The notes under the pieces: model-generated
What the model was told of the DNA's origin: nothing
The model's input: the letters and a program-made list of their open reading frames with translations, nothing else
Database searches by the model: none
Shown here: positions 44,682 to 55,924 of the stretch, piece by piece
Layout: the number at the start of each line of letters is the position of its first letter
Numbering within the stretch: position 1 is the first letter of the stretch
NCBI GenBank assembly: GCA_038246545.1
Contig: JBBRVW010000020.1
Coordinates: 1 to 64,000 of the forward strand
DNA length: 64,000 nucleotides
Direction of reading: 5' to 3'
DNA from: JBBRVW01 sp038246545
GTDB lineage: Bacteria; Actinomycetota; Actinomycetes; JACCUZ01
Position numbers and translations under genes: made by a program

Positions 44682-44722
44682 GCATCACCTGGGACCGGCG
44701 GCGAGGGTCACCCTCGTGATGC
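44682..44722. promoter_or_regulatory. Palindromes between the membrane protein and the two-component system
   Basis: GAGGGTCACCCTC (44703-44715) is a perfect odd palindrome. GCATCAC (44682-44688) and GTGATGC (44716-44722) form a wider inverted repeat around it. These are candidate sites for the NarL-type response regulator encoded at 45865-46512. Confidence 0.4.
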
Positions 44723-44767
44723 GGTGCCGCACCCGTCGGGGGACGGTCGCACGACCTCCTCGAGAAG

Positions 44768-45868
44768 GTGCCGACGATCCTTCCCGCGCCACTACCGTCG
44801 AGCCATGGATGGAGCAGCTGCGAGGCTGCGGGGCTGACGACCCGGTCCGACGTCGCCCTCGCGCTGGTGCTGGCCGGAGGCGCCGGCGTCGCCTCGCTGT
44901 TCACCGACGCGCCACATCCCCCGGTCCGTGCCCTGCTCGCGTCGGCGGCCGCCCTGGCACTGCTCTTCCGGCAGACGCGACCGGTGCCTGGGTGCGTGTG
45001 GGCCGGATGCCTGCTCGTCGTCGAGTCGGTCACGACCGAGGCTCCCGACGAGGCCGCGCTGCTCTTCTCGATCACCCTGCTGGCCTACTCGGTGTGCGCG
45101 CACGAGCCCCTGCGCCGGGCCTGGGTGGGGTCTGCCGCCCTCGCCACCGGGTGCGTGGCGGCCGTGTCGTTGGACCCCTCCGACAGCGCGTCCAACATCC
45201 TGCCGACGGTGCTGCTGTTCGTCGTGGTCCCCGGCGGCCTGGGCTGGGGGGTCCACCGGCGGACCAGCCGGATCACCGCCCTCGAGATCGAGACCGCCGC
45301 GCTGGCCGCCGAGGCCGAGTCGGCCGTCGAGGGCGAGCGCCGCCGCATCGCTCGCGAGCTGCACGACGTCGTGTCCCATGCCGTGACCCTGATCGCCGTC
45401 CAGGCCGAGGCCGGGCAGGCGGTGATCGGCCACGACCCCGCCGCCGCGGAGCGGTCGCTGGCCGCGATCGGGGTGGCCAGCCGGGAGGCGCTGGCGGAGC
45501 TGGACCGGATGCTGGGCCTGTTGCGCGACCACGGTGCCACGACCGAGGGGCCCGCCTCCACACGGCGGGCCTCGACCGGGTCCCGGCTCTCGTGAGCGGC
45601 GCCAGGGCGGCTAGGCTCGATCTCACCGTGAGCTCGTCGGGTGTGCCCCGGGCACTCGGCCGCAGCGCCGACCACTGTGCCCGGGCTCGACCTGGCCGTG
45701 CTCAGCGTGGGCCGGCGGCACACCAGCGCCTACGGCGGCACCGGCCGCGGCCTGGTCGGCCTGCGCGAGCGGGTCACGGCGCTCGGAGGGCGGCTGGACG
45801 CCACCCGGCCCGACGACGAGTCGTTCGTGCTGAGGGCGCACCTGCCCGCGACGCGGTCGGCCGGATGA
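44768..45868 (+). pseudogene. NarL/DesK-type sensor histidine kinase, broken
   Basis: The frame from the GTG at 44768 encodes membrane helices and a HisKA_3 dimerisation domain (GERRRIARELHDVVSHAVTL). It stops at 45595. The natural continuation, AGLDRVPALVSGARAARLDL, is in another frame after the G/C run near 45547-45553. From about 45676-45683 the original frame resumes as TVPGLDLAVLSVGRRHTSAY, then GRGLVGLRERV (G box). The N-box segment (typically NALRHA) is missing. A shift plus a deletion implies loss of kinase activity. Its end overlaps the intact response regulator start by four bases (ATGA). Confidence 0.7.
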
Positions 45869-46512
45869 TCCGGGTCCTGGTGGCCGACGACGAGGCGATC
45901 GTGCGCGAGGGGCTGGTCGCCGTCGTCGGCAGCGACCCGGGGCTGGCGGTCGTCGGGACGGCCGGGGACGGTCACGAGGCGGTCGCGGCCACTCGGCGCA
46001 CGCTGCCCGACGTCGTCCTGATGGACATCCGGATGCCGGGGCTGGACGGCGTCGAGGCGACCCGTCGGATCGTCGCGTCCGGCAGTGCCGCGAAGGTCCT
46101 GGTGCTGACGACCGTCGAGCAGGACGACGTGGTGCTGGCAGCGCTTCGGGCCGGCGTGAGCGGCTTCCTGCTCACGAGCGTGCCCCGGGACCGTCTGTAC
46201 GCCGGCATCCGCGCCGTGGCCGATGGCGAGGCGCTGCTCGCCCCGAGCATCACCCGCCGCCTCATCGAGTCGCACGTGGGCGCCTCACCCACCCCGCTGG
46301 CCGCGCCCATGACGCTCACCGAGCGGCAGGCCGACATCGTCCGGCTCGTCGCCCGCGGGCTCTCCAACCAGGAGATCGCCGACCGGACCCACCTGGCGGT
46401 GACCACGGTGAAGGGCTACGTCAGTGACGTCCTGGTGCAGCACCGGCTGCGTGACCGGACCCAGCTCGTGGTGCTGGCCTACGAGAGCGGCCTGGTCACG
46501 GTCGGCGGTTGA
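45865..46512 (+). CDS. NarL/LuxR-type response regulator
   Basis: The 215-residue response regulator has a receiver domain with IRVLVADDEAIVREGL (acidic pair), phospho-acceptor Asp in DVVLMDIRMPGLDGVEATRR and the conserved Lys region replaced by GVSGFLLTSVPRDRL (no Lys seen). It also has a LuxR helix-turn-helix (LTERQADIVRLVARGLSNQE, then VTTVKGYVSDVLVQHRLRDR). The ATG overlaps the kinase stop. The missing Lys (usually FLLKD/FLLKS) and the broken kinase suggest phosphorylation control is altered or lost. Confidence 0.9.
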   Translation: MIRVLVADDEAIVREGLVAVVGSDPGLAVVGTAGDGHEAVAATRRTLPDVVLMDIRMPGLDGVEATRRIVASGSAAKVLVLTTVEQDDVVLAALRAGVSGFLLTSVPRDRLYAGIRAVADGEALLAPSITRRLIESHVGASPTPLAAPMTLTERQADIVRLVARGLSNQEIADRTHLAVTTVKGYVSDVLVQHRLRDRTQLVVLAYESGLVTVGG

Positions 46513-46518
46513 CGCCGA

Positions 46519-46554
46519 CCTGCCCTGACCCGCCGGACGGCGGGTCAGGGCAGG
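46519..46554. terminator. Bidirectional terminator, perfect 16-bp stem
   Basis: CCTGCCCTGACCCGCC (46519-46534) pairs completely with 46539-46554 around the tetraloop GGAC. It separates the convergent response regulator and beta-glucosidase genes. Confidence 0.85.
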
Positions 46555-46569
46555 AGGTCTGCCTGCAGG

Positions 46570-48885
46570 TCAGCGGACCGTGAAGGAGGCCTTCTGCGCC
46601 GTCGCCGAGGTGTTGCCGGAGTAGACGTCGATCCGGCCGGACTCCACCACGAAGCGACCCTCGTTGTCGTAGAAGCCGAAGTCGGAGCTGTCGAGGTGGA
46701 AGCTGATCTTCTCGGACTGACCTGGTGCCAGCGTCACCCGCTGGAACCCGCGCAGTCGCTTCACCGGTTGCGAGAGGCTCGCGACCGGGTCGTTGAGGTA
46801 CAGCTGGACGACCTCGTCACCCGCGACGCTGCCGGTGTTCTGCACGGTCACGGTGGCTGTCACCGTGCCGTTGCGGGAGACCGTGGTGCGGTCAAGAGTC
46901 GGCGCGCTGACGTCGAACGTCGTGTACGACAGCCCGTAGCCGAACTCGAACAGCGGGTCGCACGAGTTGAGGTCGCGGTACCGCGAGTTGTACTTCGACG
47001 ACACGTCGCACGGGCGGCCGGTGGGCTCGTGGTTGTAGTAGATCGGCACCTGGCCGACACGGCGCGGGAAGCTGACCGGCAGCTTGCCGCCCGGGTTGAC
47101 CTTGCCGAAGACCACATCCGCGACACCGTTGCCGGCCTCGACGCCCGGGAACCAGGCCTCGAGCATCGCCGGCGACGACGCCGCCGCTGAGCCCAGGGTC
47201 AGCGGGCGGCCGTTGAAGAGCACCACCGCGAGCGGCTTGCCGGTGGCCTTGATGGCGTCGATCAGCTGCTGCTGCTTGCCCGGCAGGTCGATCACTGTGC
47301 GCGAGGCGGCCTCGCCGCTCATCTCCCGCGTCTCGCCCAGGGCGAGCACCACCTGGTCGGCCGCTTGGGCGGCGGCGACGGCGTCGGCGAAGCCGGTGTC
47401 GGTGCCGCAGACGTCGGTGTCGTCGTTGTTGTCCGGCGGCTCCTTCCCGACCGCGGTGCAGCCCGCGGTGTAGGTGGCCGAGAGCGACTGCGCCTTGATC
47501 CCGGTGAACACCGTGATGGCGTCCTTGTCGTCACCACGGCCCCACCACGGGCCGAGCATCGCGTGCTGGTCGTCGCCGAACGGGCCGATGACGGCGGTCG
47601 TCTTCGCCGGGTCGAAGGGCAGCGTGTTGCTGTCGTTCTTCAGCAGCACCATCGAACGGCCCGCGGCGGTCCGTGCGGCGGTGCGGTCGTCCGCGGTGAG
47701 GAAGCTCGCCGGGTCAGTGGCCGTAGCGACATCGACGTACGGGTGGTCGAACAGTCCGGCGCGGAACTTCACCCGCAGGATGCGGCGCACCGCGTCGTCA
47801 AGACGGGACATCTTGATCCGGCGGTCGGCGAGCAGCTGCTTGCCGTAGTCACGGATGTAGGTGGAGACCATCTCCGAGTCGGTGCCGGCGTTCAGCGCCA
47901 TGGCAGCCGCGCTCGGGCCGTCGGCAGCCACGCCGTGACCGCAGGACCCCTCGGCCGGGTTCACCGGCGGGCAGGCGCGCAGCTCGGCGACGGCGGTGTA
48001 GTCGCTCTCGACGAACCCGTCGAAGCCCCACTCCTTCTTGAGGATGCTCGTCTCGGTCTCGTGGTCGGCGCAGCCGGGCACCCCGCTGATCGCGTTGAAC
48101 GAGCACATGACGGTGTCGGCGCCGGCGTCGATCGCGGCCTTGAACGGCGGCAGGTAGAGGTTGCGCAGCCGGGACTCGCTCATGTCAGTGGTGTTGTAGT
48201 CCCGGCCGCCTTCGGGCTGCCCGTACGCAGCGAAGTGCTTCACGCTCGCCACCACCTTGTCGGTTGCGGAGTAGTCGCTCCCCTGGTCGCCCTTCACGCG
48301 GGCGGCCGCCATCGCGGCCCCCAGGTAGGGGTCCTCGCCGGCGCCCTCGGAGATCCGGCCCCAGCGCGGCTCGTGCGAGACGTCGACCATCGGGCTGTAG
48401 ACCTGCTTGAGGCCGACCACGGCCGACTCGCGTGCGCCGATGGCGGCATCGGTGCGCGCGACCGTCGGGTCGAACGAGCTGGCCGCACCGAGCGGGATCG
48501 GGAAGATCGTCCGGTAGCCGTGGATCGTGTCGAAGGCGAACAGGATCGGGATGTGCAGACGGGACTGCTCGACCGCGACGTGCTGGAAGTGGTTGATCTT
48601 CGCGGGGTCGGTGAGGCTGAACACCGATCCGGCACCGGCCTGTGCCTCGTCGTCGTTGATCTGCCAGTCGGCGAGCAGCTGCACCTGCTGCAGCTTCTCC
48701 TCGGTCGTCATCTGCTTCAGCAACGCGTGGACGCGCTTCTCGACGGACTTGCTGGCCTTCTGCCGGGTCGGGGCGAGGGCGTCCTCGTCCGCGGACCTGG
48801 TGCTCGCCACCACCCCGGTGGTCGCGACGGTGCAGAGCACCGCTCCCACTGCTATCGCTGACAGCTTGCCGCGTGCTCGCGCCAT
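46570..48885 (-). CDS. bglX: Secreted GH3 beta-glucosidase (BglX-like)
   Basis: The 771-residue protein has an N-terminal signal peptide (RGKLSAIAVGAVLCTVATTG, then a VVAS region). The GH3 N domain carries HIPILFAFDTIHGYRTIFPI, KVVASVKHFAAYGQPEGGRD and the nucleophile loop DGFVESDYTAVAELRACPP (Asp in SDY). A GH3 C domain and a C-terminal Fn3-like domain (TVTVQNTGSVAGDEVVQLYL) follow. It hydrolyses terminal beta-glucosides from oligosaccharides outside the membrane. The ATG at 48885 starts the signal peptide. Confidence 0.95.
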   Translation of the reverse strand: MARARGKLSAIAVGAVLCTVATTGVVASTRSADEDALAPTRQKASKSVEKRVHALLKQMTTEEKLQQVQLLADWQINDDEAQAGAGSVFSLTDPAKINHFQHVAVEQSRLHIPILFAFDTIHGYRTIFPIPLGAASSFDPTVARTDAAIGARESAVVGLKQVYSPMVDVSHEPRWGRISEGAGEDPYLGAAMAAARVKGDQGSDYSATDKVVASVKHFAAYGQPEGGRDYNTTDMSESRLRNLYLPPFKAAIDAGADTVMCSFNAISGVPGCADHETETSILKKEWGFDGFVESDYTAVAELRACPPVNPAEGSCGHGVAADGPSAAAMALNAGTDSEMVSTYIRDYGKQLLADRRIKMSRLDDAVRRILRVKFRAGLFDHPYVDVATATDPASFLTADDRTAARTAAGRSMVLLKNDSNTLPFDPAKTTAVIGPFGDDQHAMLGPWWGRGDDKDAITVFTGIKAQSLSATYTAGCTAVGKEPPDNNDDTDVCGTDTGFADAVAAAQAADQVVLALGETREMSGEAASRTVIDLPGKQQQLIDAIKATGKPLAVVLFNGRPLTLGSAAASSPAMLEAWFPGVEAGNGVADVVFGKVNPGGKLPVSFPRRVGQVPIYYNHEPTGRPCDVSSKYNSRYRDLNSCDPLFEFGYGLSYTTFDVSAPTLDRTTVSRNGTVTATVTVQNTGSVAGDEVVQLYLNDPVASLSQPVKRLRGFQRVTLAPGQSEKISFHLDSSDFGFYDNEGRFVVESGRIDVYSGNTSATAQKASFTVR

Positions 48886-48994
48886 CGCCCGGCCCTTCGT
48901 CGTCCTCGTCGAAGGTCGGTCGGTGCGTCCGGCCGGCCGAGGTGGTCCTCAACCCGCGGAGCAGCCCTCAAACCCCGCTGACCGGAAAATCTCG

Positions 48995-49921
48995 TCAGGC
49001 GATCGGGGCCACCTCGGCGGCCACGAGGCCCAGGTGGTCGAGGTCGGCCAGATCGATCACCTGGAGATAGACCCGGCTCGCGCCGAGCCCGGACAGCTGA
49101 CCGAGCTTGTCCACGACCTCGTCCGGCCGTCCGGACAGGCCGGCCGAACGCACCCAGTCGGGGTCGTTGCCGGTCGCCTCGGCGCGTCGACGGACCTCCG
49201 CGTCGTCGCTGCCGACGGCAAGGGTCTGCGCGCACGACAGGATGATCGAGGCGGGGTCCCGGCCGGCGCTCTCGCAGGCGCGGCGCACCCGGTCGAAGCA
49301 CGTCGCGACGACCGCCGGGGTGTCGAACGGCACGTTGTACTCGGCGGCGTACCGGGCAGCGAGCTCCGGCGTGCGTCGCTTGCCCTTGCCGCCGATGACG
49401 ACGGGCAGCGGTGACTGCACCGGCTTCGGCAGCGCGGGGGAGTCGGTGAGCGTGTAGTGCGCGCCGGTGTGGCTGAAGGTCTCGCCGGCCGGCGTCGCCC
49501 ACAGGCCGGTGACGACGGCGAGCTGTTCCTCGAGCAGGTCGAACCGCTCGGCGACCGGCGGGAACGGCACGCCGTACGCCGTGTGCTCGGCCTCCAGCCA
49601 ACCGCTGCCCAGGCCCAGCTCGACCCGGCCGCCACTCATCGCGTCGACCGTGGCGACGGCGATGGCCAACGGCCCGGGCAGGCGGAACGTGGCCGACGAC
49701 ACCATCGTGCCGAGGCGGATCCGCGACGTGTCGCGGGCCAGCCCGGCCAGGACGGCCCAGGCGTCGGTCGGGCCCGGCCCCGGGTCACCCTCGCCGATCC
49801 GCATCAGGTGGTCGGAGCGGAAGAACGCGTCGAACCCCAGTCGCTCCGACTCCTGGGCCACCGCCAGGAGGTCGTCGTACGTCGCCCCCTGCTGGGGCTC
49901 GGTCATGATCCGCAGCTGCAT
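48995..49921 (-). CDS. LLM-class F420-dependent oxidoreductase
   Basis: The 308-residue luciferase-like TIM-barrel protein reads ATYDDLLAVAQESERLGFDA, FFRSDHLMRIGEGDPGPGPT, then SGGRVELGLGSGWLEAEHTA and LPVVIGGKGKRRTPELAARY. This is the usual layout of F420-dependent members such as Fgd-like and Rv-type reductases. The substrate is unknown. It ends ten bases before the Pgm gene stop side, on the same strand. Confidence 0.9.
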   Translation of the reverse strand: MQLRIMTEPQQGATYDDLLAVAQESERLGFDAFFRSDHLMRIGEGDPGPGPTDAWAVLAGLARDTSRIRLGTMVSSATFRLPGPLAIAVATVDAMSGGRVELGLGSGWLEAEHTAYGVPFPPVAERFDLLEEQLAVVTGLWATPAGETFSHTGAHYTLTDSPALPKPVQSPLPVVIGGKGKRRTPELAARYAAEYNVPFDTPAVVATCFDRVRRACESAGRDPASIILSCAQTLAVGSDDAEVRRRAEATGNDPDWVRSAGLSGRPDEVVDKLGQLSGLGASRVYLQVIDLADLDHLGLVAAEVAPIA

Positions 49922-49930
49922 GGGTCCTGC

Positions 49931-51592
<1,662 letters not shown>

Positions 51593-51647
51593 GGCACGCC
51601 AGCGTGTCAGACTTCCGCGACTGCTGGCAGTGGAGAGGGGAGGGCGG

Positions 51648-54017
51648 GTGTCGGAGAACGCGCTGCGCCCGACCCAGCCCGGCGCCGAGCCGGGCCCGGT
51701 GCACCTCGACCTCGTCATGGCCGCTGGCGGAGTCGGCTGGTTCGACTGGGACGTCACCGCCGACCACCTGGTCTTCGACGACCGGATGTGCCGCCTGTTC
51801 GGCATCGACCCCGAGACGTTCGACCACCGGGTGGCGTCGTTCTGGGCGACCCTGCACCCTGAGGACAAGGAGGCGGTCGAGTCGGCCGTCGCGGCTGCGC
51901 TGGAGAGCTGCGGCGACTACGTGGCCGAGTACCGGGTCGTCCTGCCGGACGGCGGGGTGCGCTGGCTCGAGGCCAAGGGTCGTGTCCTCCCCGGGCCCGG
52001 CGGAACCGCCGGTCGCATGCTCGGTGTCGCCCGCGACACCACCGAGCCGCGGCTCGCGCGCGACACGGTCGCCCGCGCCCTGGAGCACATGGCCGACGGT
52101 CTCATCTCGGTGGACTCCCAGTGGCTGGTCACCTTCGTCAACCGCAACGCAGAGATCTTCGTCGGCCCCGCGGCCGCCGCCCGCGGACGCCCCCTCTGGG
52201 AGGTCTGGCCGCACCTGTCCTCCGGCTACCAGTCCCTGGTGCGCGAGGCGGCGGCGACGGGCTCGACGCAGACGTTCGACAAGTTCGTCGTGGAGCGGGA
52301 CGCCTGGTACCGGGTGCGGGTCGTGCCGCACCAGGACGGGCTCACGCTGTTCACCGCCGACGTGACCGCGACGAAGGCGGCCGAGCTCGAGCGCGAGCGC
52401 ACACAGACCCGACCCGACCAGGCCCGCGCCGTCCTCGCCTACAGCGCCGCGCTGGCCGAGGCCGACAGCCTGGCGGACGTCATCGACGTCGTGGCGACGA
52501 TGGTGCTGCCCGCGTTCGGCGCCGGTGGCCTGCTCGTGTGGCTCCTCGCCGGGACGCGGTTGACCCTGGCCGGTCACGCCGGCTACCCGCCCGTCGCGGT
52601 GACGATGCTCGAGCTGCTCGGCGCCGACGAGGACAACCCGATCGCGCAGACGCTGCGGTCCCGCGAGCCGCTGTTCCTGCCGTCGCGGCAGGCCTACCTC
52701 GGCCTCTTCCCGGACCGGCTCGAGCTGGTCCAGGCGACCGGGAAGTTCGCGTGGGCGTTCCTGCCGCTCACGGCGTCCGGCCGCGCGCTCGGCACCCTCA
52801 CCATCAGCTTCGACCGGGCACGGGAGTTCGCACCCGACGAGCAGTCCCTGCTGGTCAGCGTCGGCGGCCTGCTCGCGCAGACCTTGGCGCGCGCCCGGCT
52901 GCGTGACACCGAACGCATGCTGGCCGCCGAGCTGCAGCAGCAGCTGCTGCCGCGCGCCCTGCCGCAGCCTGCCGGGCTCGCCGCCACCGCCCGCTATCTC
53001 GCTGCGACCGAGGGCATGGGCGTCGGCGGTGACTGGTACGACGTCCTCGAGCTGCCCGGTCAGCGGGTCTCGGTGGTCATCGGCGACGTCCAGGGCCACA
53101 CGATGCAGGCCGCGGCGGTCATGGGCCAGCTCCGGAACGCCCTGCGCGCCTACGCGGCCGAGGGGCACGAGCCTGCTGCCGTCATGTCGCGCACCAACCG
53201 GCTGATGATCGAGCTGGACTCCGGCGTCTTCGCGACCTGCGCCATCGTCACCCTCGACCTGCGCACCGCCACGGCCGAGGTCGTCCTCGCCGGCCACCCA
53301 CCCCCGGTCCGGCAGCCGGTCACCGGACGCGCCGAGTCGCTGGTGGCGCCGGTGGGACCTCCGCTCGGCGTCGTGGCGGGGGAGGAGTACCGGACGGCCC
53401 GGGTGCGGCTCGGGTTCGGTGACGTGCTGGTGCTGTTCACGGACGGGCTCGTCGAGGACGCCGCCCGCAGCTACGACATGGGCCTTGCAACGGTGGTCGA
53501 GACGCTCGGCGCCGGTCCCGTCGACGACATCGAGGCGCTGGCCGACCGGCTGCTGGCGGCCGCCGTCGACATGGAGCACCTCTCCGACGACGTCGCGCTG
53601 CTCGTCGTCCGCCACGACGGACTGCCCGAGTCGGCGCGGCCCGAGCACGACCGCACCACGATCGACCGGCTCGACCCGCGGGCGGCGCGGGCGGCCCGCG
53701 AGTTCATCGCCCGGCACGTCAGCGAGCCCGAGCTGACCGACGTGCGTGACACCGCCGTCCTGCTGGTCTCGGAGGTCGTCACCAACGCGCTGCGCCACAC
53801 CGACGGCAGCGTCGAGCTCGCCCTCTGGCGGTTCCCCGACCGCGTGCGCGTCGAGGTCTCCGACGAGATCTCGCGGTCACCGGTCACCTCGCGCGGCGCG
53901 CTGCTCGACGAGTCCGGCCGCGGCGTCCCGCTGATGGACGCCCTCAGCGACCGCTGGGGCACGTCGCCCCACGGTGACGGCAAGGTCGTCTGGTTCGAGC
54001 TCGACCTGTCGCTCTGA
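51648..54017 (+). CDS. PAS-PAS-GAF-PP2C(SpoIIE)-ATPase regulator
   Basis: The 789-residue multidomain protein has PAS1 at about 20-130 ([20 protein letters not shown]), PAS2 at about 140-250 ([20 protein letters not shown]) and GAF at about 260-415. A SpoIIE-type PP2C phosphatase covers about 428-655 ([31 protein letters not shown]). A C-terminal HATPase_c of the anti-sigma RsbW type lies at about 670-789 ([20 protein letters not shown]). It could both dephosphorylate an anti-anti-sigma factor and bind or phosphorylate one. The GTG at 51648 follows AGGGGAGGG. It is divergent from Pgm. Confidence 0.9.
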   Translation: MSENALRPTQPGAEPGPVHLDLVMAAGGVGWFDWDVTADHLVFDDRMCRLFGIDPETFDHRVASFWATLHPEDKEAVESAVAAALESCGDYVAEYRVVLPDGGVRWLEAKGRVLPGPGGTAGRMLGVARDTTEPRLARDTVARALEHMADGLISVDSQWLVTFVNRNAEIFVGPAAAARGRPLWEVWPHLSSGYQSLVREAAATGSTQTFDKFVVERDAWYRVRVVPHQDGLTLFTADVTATKAAELERERTQTRPDQARAVLAYSAALAEADSLADVIDVVATMVLPAFGAGGLLVWLLAGTRLTLAGHAGYPPVAVTMLELLGADEDNPIAQTLRSREPLFLPSRQAYLGLFPDRLELVQATGKFAWAFLPLTASGRALGTLTISFDRAREFAPDEQSLLVSVGGLLAQTLARARLRDTERMLAAELQQQLLPRALPQPAGLAATARYLAATEGMGVGGDWYDVLELPGQRVSVVIGDVQGHTMQAAAVMGQLRNALRAYAAEGHEPAAVMSRTNRLMIELDSGVFATCAIVTLDLRTATAEVVLAGHPPPVRQPVTGRAESLVAPVGPPLGVVAGEEYRTARVRLGFGDVLVLFTDGLVEDAARSYDMGLATVVETLGAGPVDDIEALADRLLAAAVDMEHLSDDVALLVVRHDGLPESARPEHDRTTIDRLDPRAARAAREFIARHVSEPELTDVRDTAVLLVSEVVTNALRHTDGSVELALWRFPDRVRVEVSDEISRSPVTSRGALLDESGRGVPLMDALSDRWGTSPHGDGKVVWFELDLSL

Positions 54018-54024
54018 GCCCCCG

Positions 54025-54109
54025 CAGTGGATCACGTTTACGTGATCCACTGTCGCCTTGCATGGCCTGCAACCCGTGCAAGGCAACGGTGGATCACGTT
54101 TACGTGATC
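54025..54109. repeat. Repeated palindromic hairpins at a convergent gene end
   Basis: A 12-bp perfect stem (CAGTGGATCACG at 54025-54036 with 54041-54052, loop TTTA) is followed by an 8-bp hairpin (GCCTTGCA 54055-54062 with 54077-54084). A second partial copy of the first element follows (GTGGATCACGTTTACGTGATC, its first 20 nt being 54089-54108). They separate the SpoIIE and helicase genes, so terminator function is likely. The repeated GTGGATCACG core may belong to a dispersed repeat family. Confidence 0.6.
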
Positions 54110-54194
54110 GCCGGCAGGGGGCGGGTGGGGCGGGACGCACGACGACCCGCCGGCCGGTGGCCGCCGGGTCGTCGAGGTGCTGCGGGGGTGCGGG

Positions 54195-55730
54195 TCAGGC
54201 GACCCGGCGGCCGCCGGCCGGGCGTCGGCCGTTGCGGCGGTGCCGGTGCGGGCCGTCGGCGCCGCGGCCGTACGAGCCGCCGCCGTTGCCGGGCGCCTGC
54301 GGCGAGCGGGCCGCCCGGGTCGGGGCGGTCACCACGACCGGCTCGCCGGACTCGGCGAGCTCGCGCACCGGCTCGCTGCCGGGAGCAGCGTCGACCGGGG
54401 TCACGTCGACACCCGCCCGGCCGAAGAGGTGCCTGGCCGCGCGGAGCTGGTCGTGACCCAGCACCGAGACGACGACGCCCGATGCGCCGGCGCGCGCGGT
54501 GCGGCCGGACCGGTGCAGGTAGTCCTTGTGGTCGTTCGGCGGGTCGGCGTGCACCACCAGGTCGACGTCGGTGATGTGGATGCCTCGAGCCGCCACGTCG
54601 GTGGCGACGAGCACGCGCGACTCGCCGCGCGAGAACGCGTCGAGCGCCCGCTGCCGCTGACCCTGCGTGCGGTTGCCGTGGATCGCCTGGGCCGGGACGC
54701 CGAGGCGGTCGAGCTGCTTCACCAGACGGTCCGCACCGTGCTTGGTGCGCACGAACAGCAGGGTGCGCGCCGGACGGGTCGCGATCTCGGCGAGGACGTC
54801 GACCTTCTGCTCGTGCCGCACGACAAGCGCGCGGTGCTCCATCGTGGTGACGTGGGACTCGGCGGGGTCGACGGCGCGCGCGACCGGGTCGGTGAGGTAC
54901 TGGCGCACCAGCTTGCCGACGGCGCCGTCGAGGGTCGCGGAGAACAGCAGCCGCTGCGAGCCGCTCGGCGTCATGTCGAGGATCCGGCTGACGTCGGGGA
55001 GGAAGCCCATGTCGGCCATGTGGTCGGCTTCGTCGAGCACCGTCACCTCGATCTTCGACAGGTCGCACGACCGCCGCTCGATGAGGTCGAGCAGGCGCCC
55101 CGGGGTGGCGACGACCAGGTCGACACCTCGCTCGAGGGTGGCGATCTGGCGGCCCAGCGGGGCGCCGCCGAAGACCGCGACGGTCTTGACGCCGATGGCG
55201 TGGCCCAGGGGCTCGAGCGCGTCGCGCACCTGCACCGCGAGCTCGCGGGTGGGCACGAGGACCAGGCCGCGGGGGGTCTTGGCGGCCGAGCGGCGCCCGG
55301 CGAGCCGGGTCATCATCGGCAGCCCGAAGGCCAGCGTCTTGCCGGAGCCGGTCTGCGCCCGGCCGAGGACGTCGTGCCCGGAGAGACAGTCGGCCAGGGT
55401 GGCGGCCTGGATCGGGAAGGCGGTGCGGATGTCGCGCCGCTCGAGAGCGGTGACCAGCTCTTGCGGGAGGCCCAGCTTGCCGAACGAGGTCTCGGTCGGC
55501 ACCGGGTTGGTGGCCGCCGCCTGCTCGAACCAGGCGGTGAGCTCGCGGTCGGCGGCCTGCTCGGCGGAGCGGGCGGCCACCTTGCCGGACGGCTTGCTGC
55601 CGCCGGGGCGACGGCGGGGGGCGGAGGAGCCCGACGAGCCGGAGCCGGTCGAGCGGTTGGGTCGGGGACCCGAGGAGCGGGTCGAGGACGTGCGGCCGGA
55701 AGGCCGACGGTCCGAGGCGTACGGGGACAA
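54195..55730 (-). CDS. DEAD-box RNA helicase
   Basis: This DEAD-box protein has the Q motif region (SFGKLGLPQELVTALERRDI), motif I VLGRAQTGSGKTLAFGLPMM, DEAD in VTVLDEADHMADMGFLPDVS, SAT (LLFSATLDGAVGKL), and motif VI HRSGRTARAG. The tail is Gly/Arg-rich and basic. It unwinds RNA, probably in cold adaptation and ribosome assembly. The start is uncertain. The TTG at 55730 is a guess that leaves about 45 Ser/Arg-rich residues before the helicase core, and in-frame starts exist up to the GTG at 55859. A TAGACT box (55875-55880) suggests a leader. Confidence 0.85.
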   Translation of the reverse strand: MSPYASDRRPSGRTSSTRSSGPRPNRSTGSGSSGSSAPRRRPGGSKPSGKVAARSAEQAADRELTAWFEQAAATNPVPTETSFGKLGLPQELVTALERRDIRTAFPIQAATLADCLSGHDVLGRAQTGSGKTLAFGLPMMTRLAGRRSAAKTPRGLVLVPTRELAVQVRDALEPLGHAIGVKTVAVFGGAPLGRQIATLERGVDLVVATPGRLLDLIERRSCDLSKIEVTVLDEADHMADMGFLPDVSRILDMTPSGSQRLLFSATLDGAVGKLVRQYLTDPVARAVDPAESHVTTMEHRALVVRHEQKVDVLAEIATRPARTLLFVRTKHGADRLVKQLDRLGVPAQAIHGNRTQGQRQRALDAFSRGESRVLVATDVAARGIHITDVDLVVHADPPNDHKDYLHRSGRTARAGASGVVVSVLGHDQLRAARHLFGRAGVDVTPVDAAPGSEPVRELAESGEPVVVTAPTRAARSPQAPGNGGGSYGRGADGPHRHRRNGRRPAGGRRVA

Positions 55731-55924
55731 GGAGGTGCTCCGATGCGGTGTTGAGGCCGCACCTCGAGGGCTGCACCGCCAGCCGGGGCTGTCGGGAGCA
55801 CGTCTCCTGGGACGACCACGCGGGCAGCTCGCCCGCGGGAGTCGGTGGCAATTGACCACCGGTGTACGGGAACGAGTCTACCGGTGCCCGGTCTCCCGCC
55901 CTACCACCTCCGCTGTGTCGCTGG

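Noticed and set aside
41407..46512. A 1701-codon open frame on the plus strand and other very long Arg/Pro/Ala-rich frames (for example 49785-53798 minus)
   Set aside because: They are shadows of real genes on the opposite strand or in another frame, with Arg/Pro/Ala-rich composition. Only the part 45865-46512 is real (response regulator).
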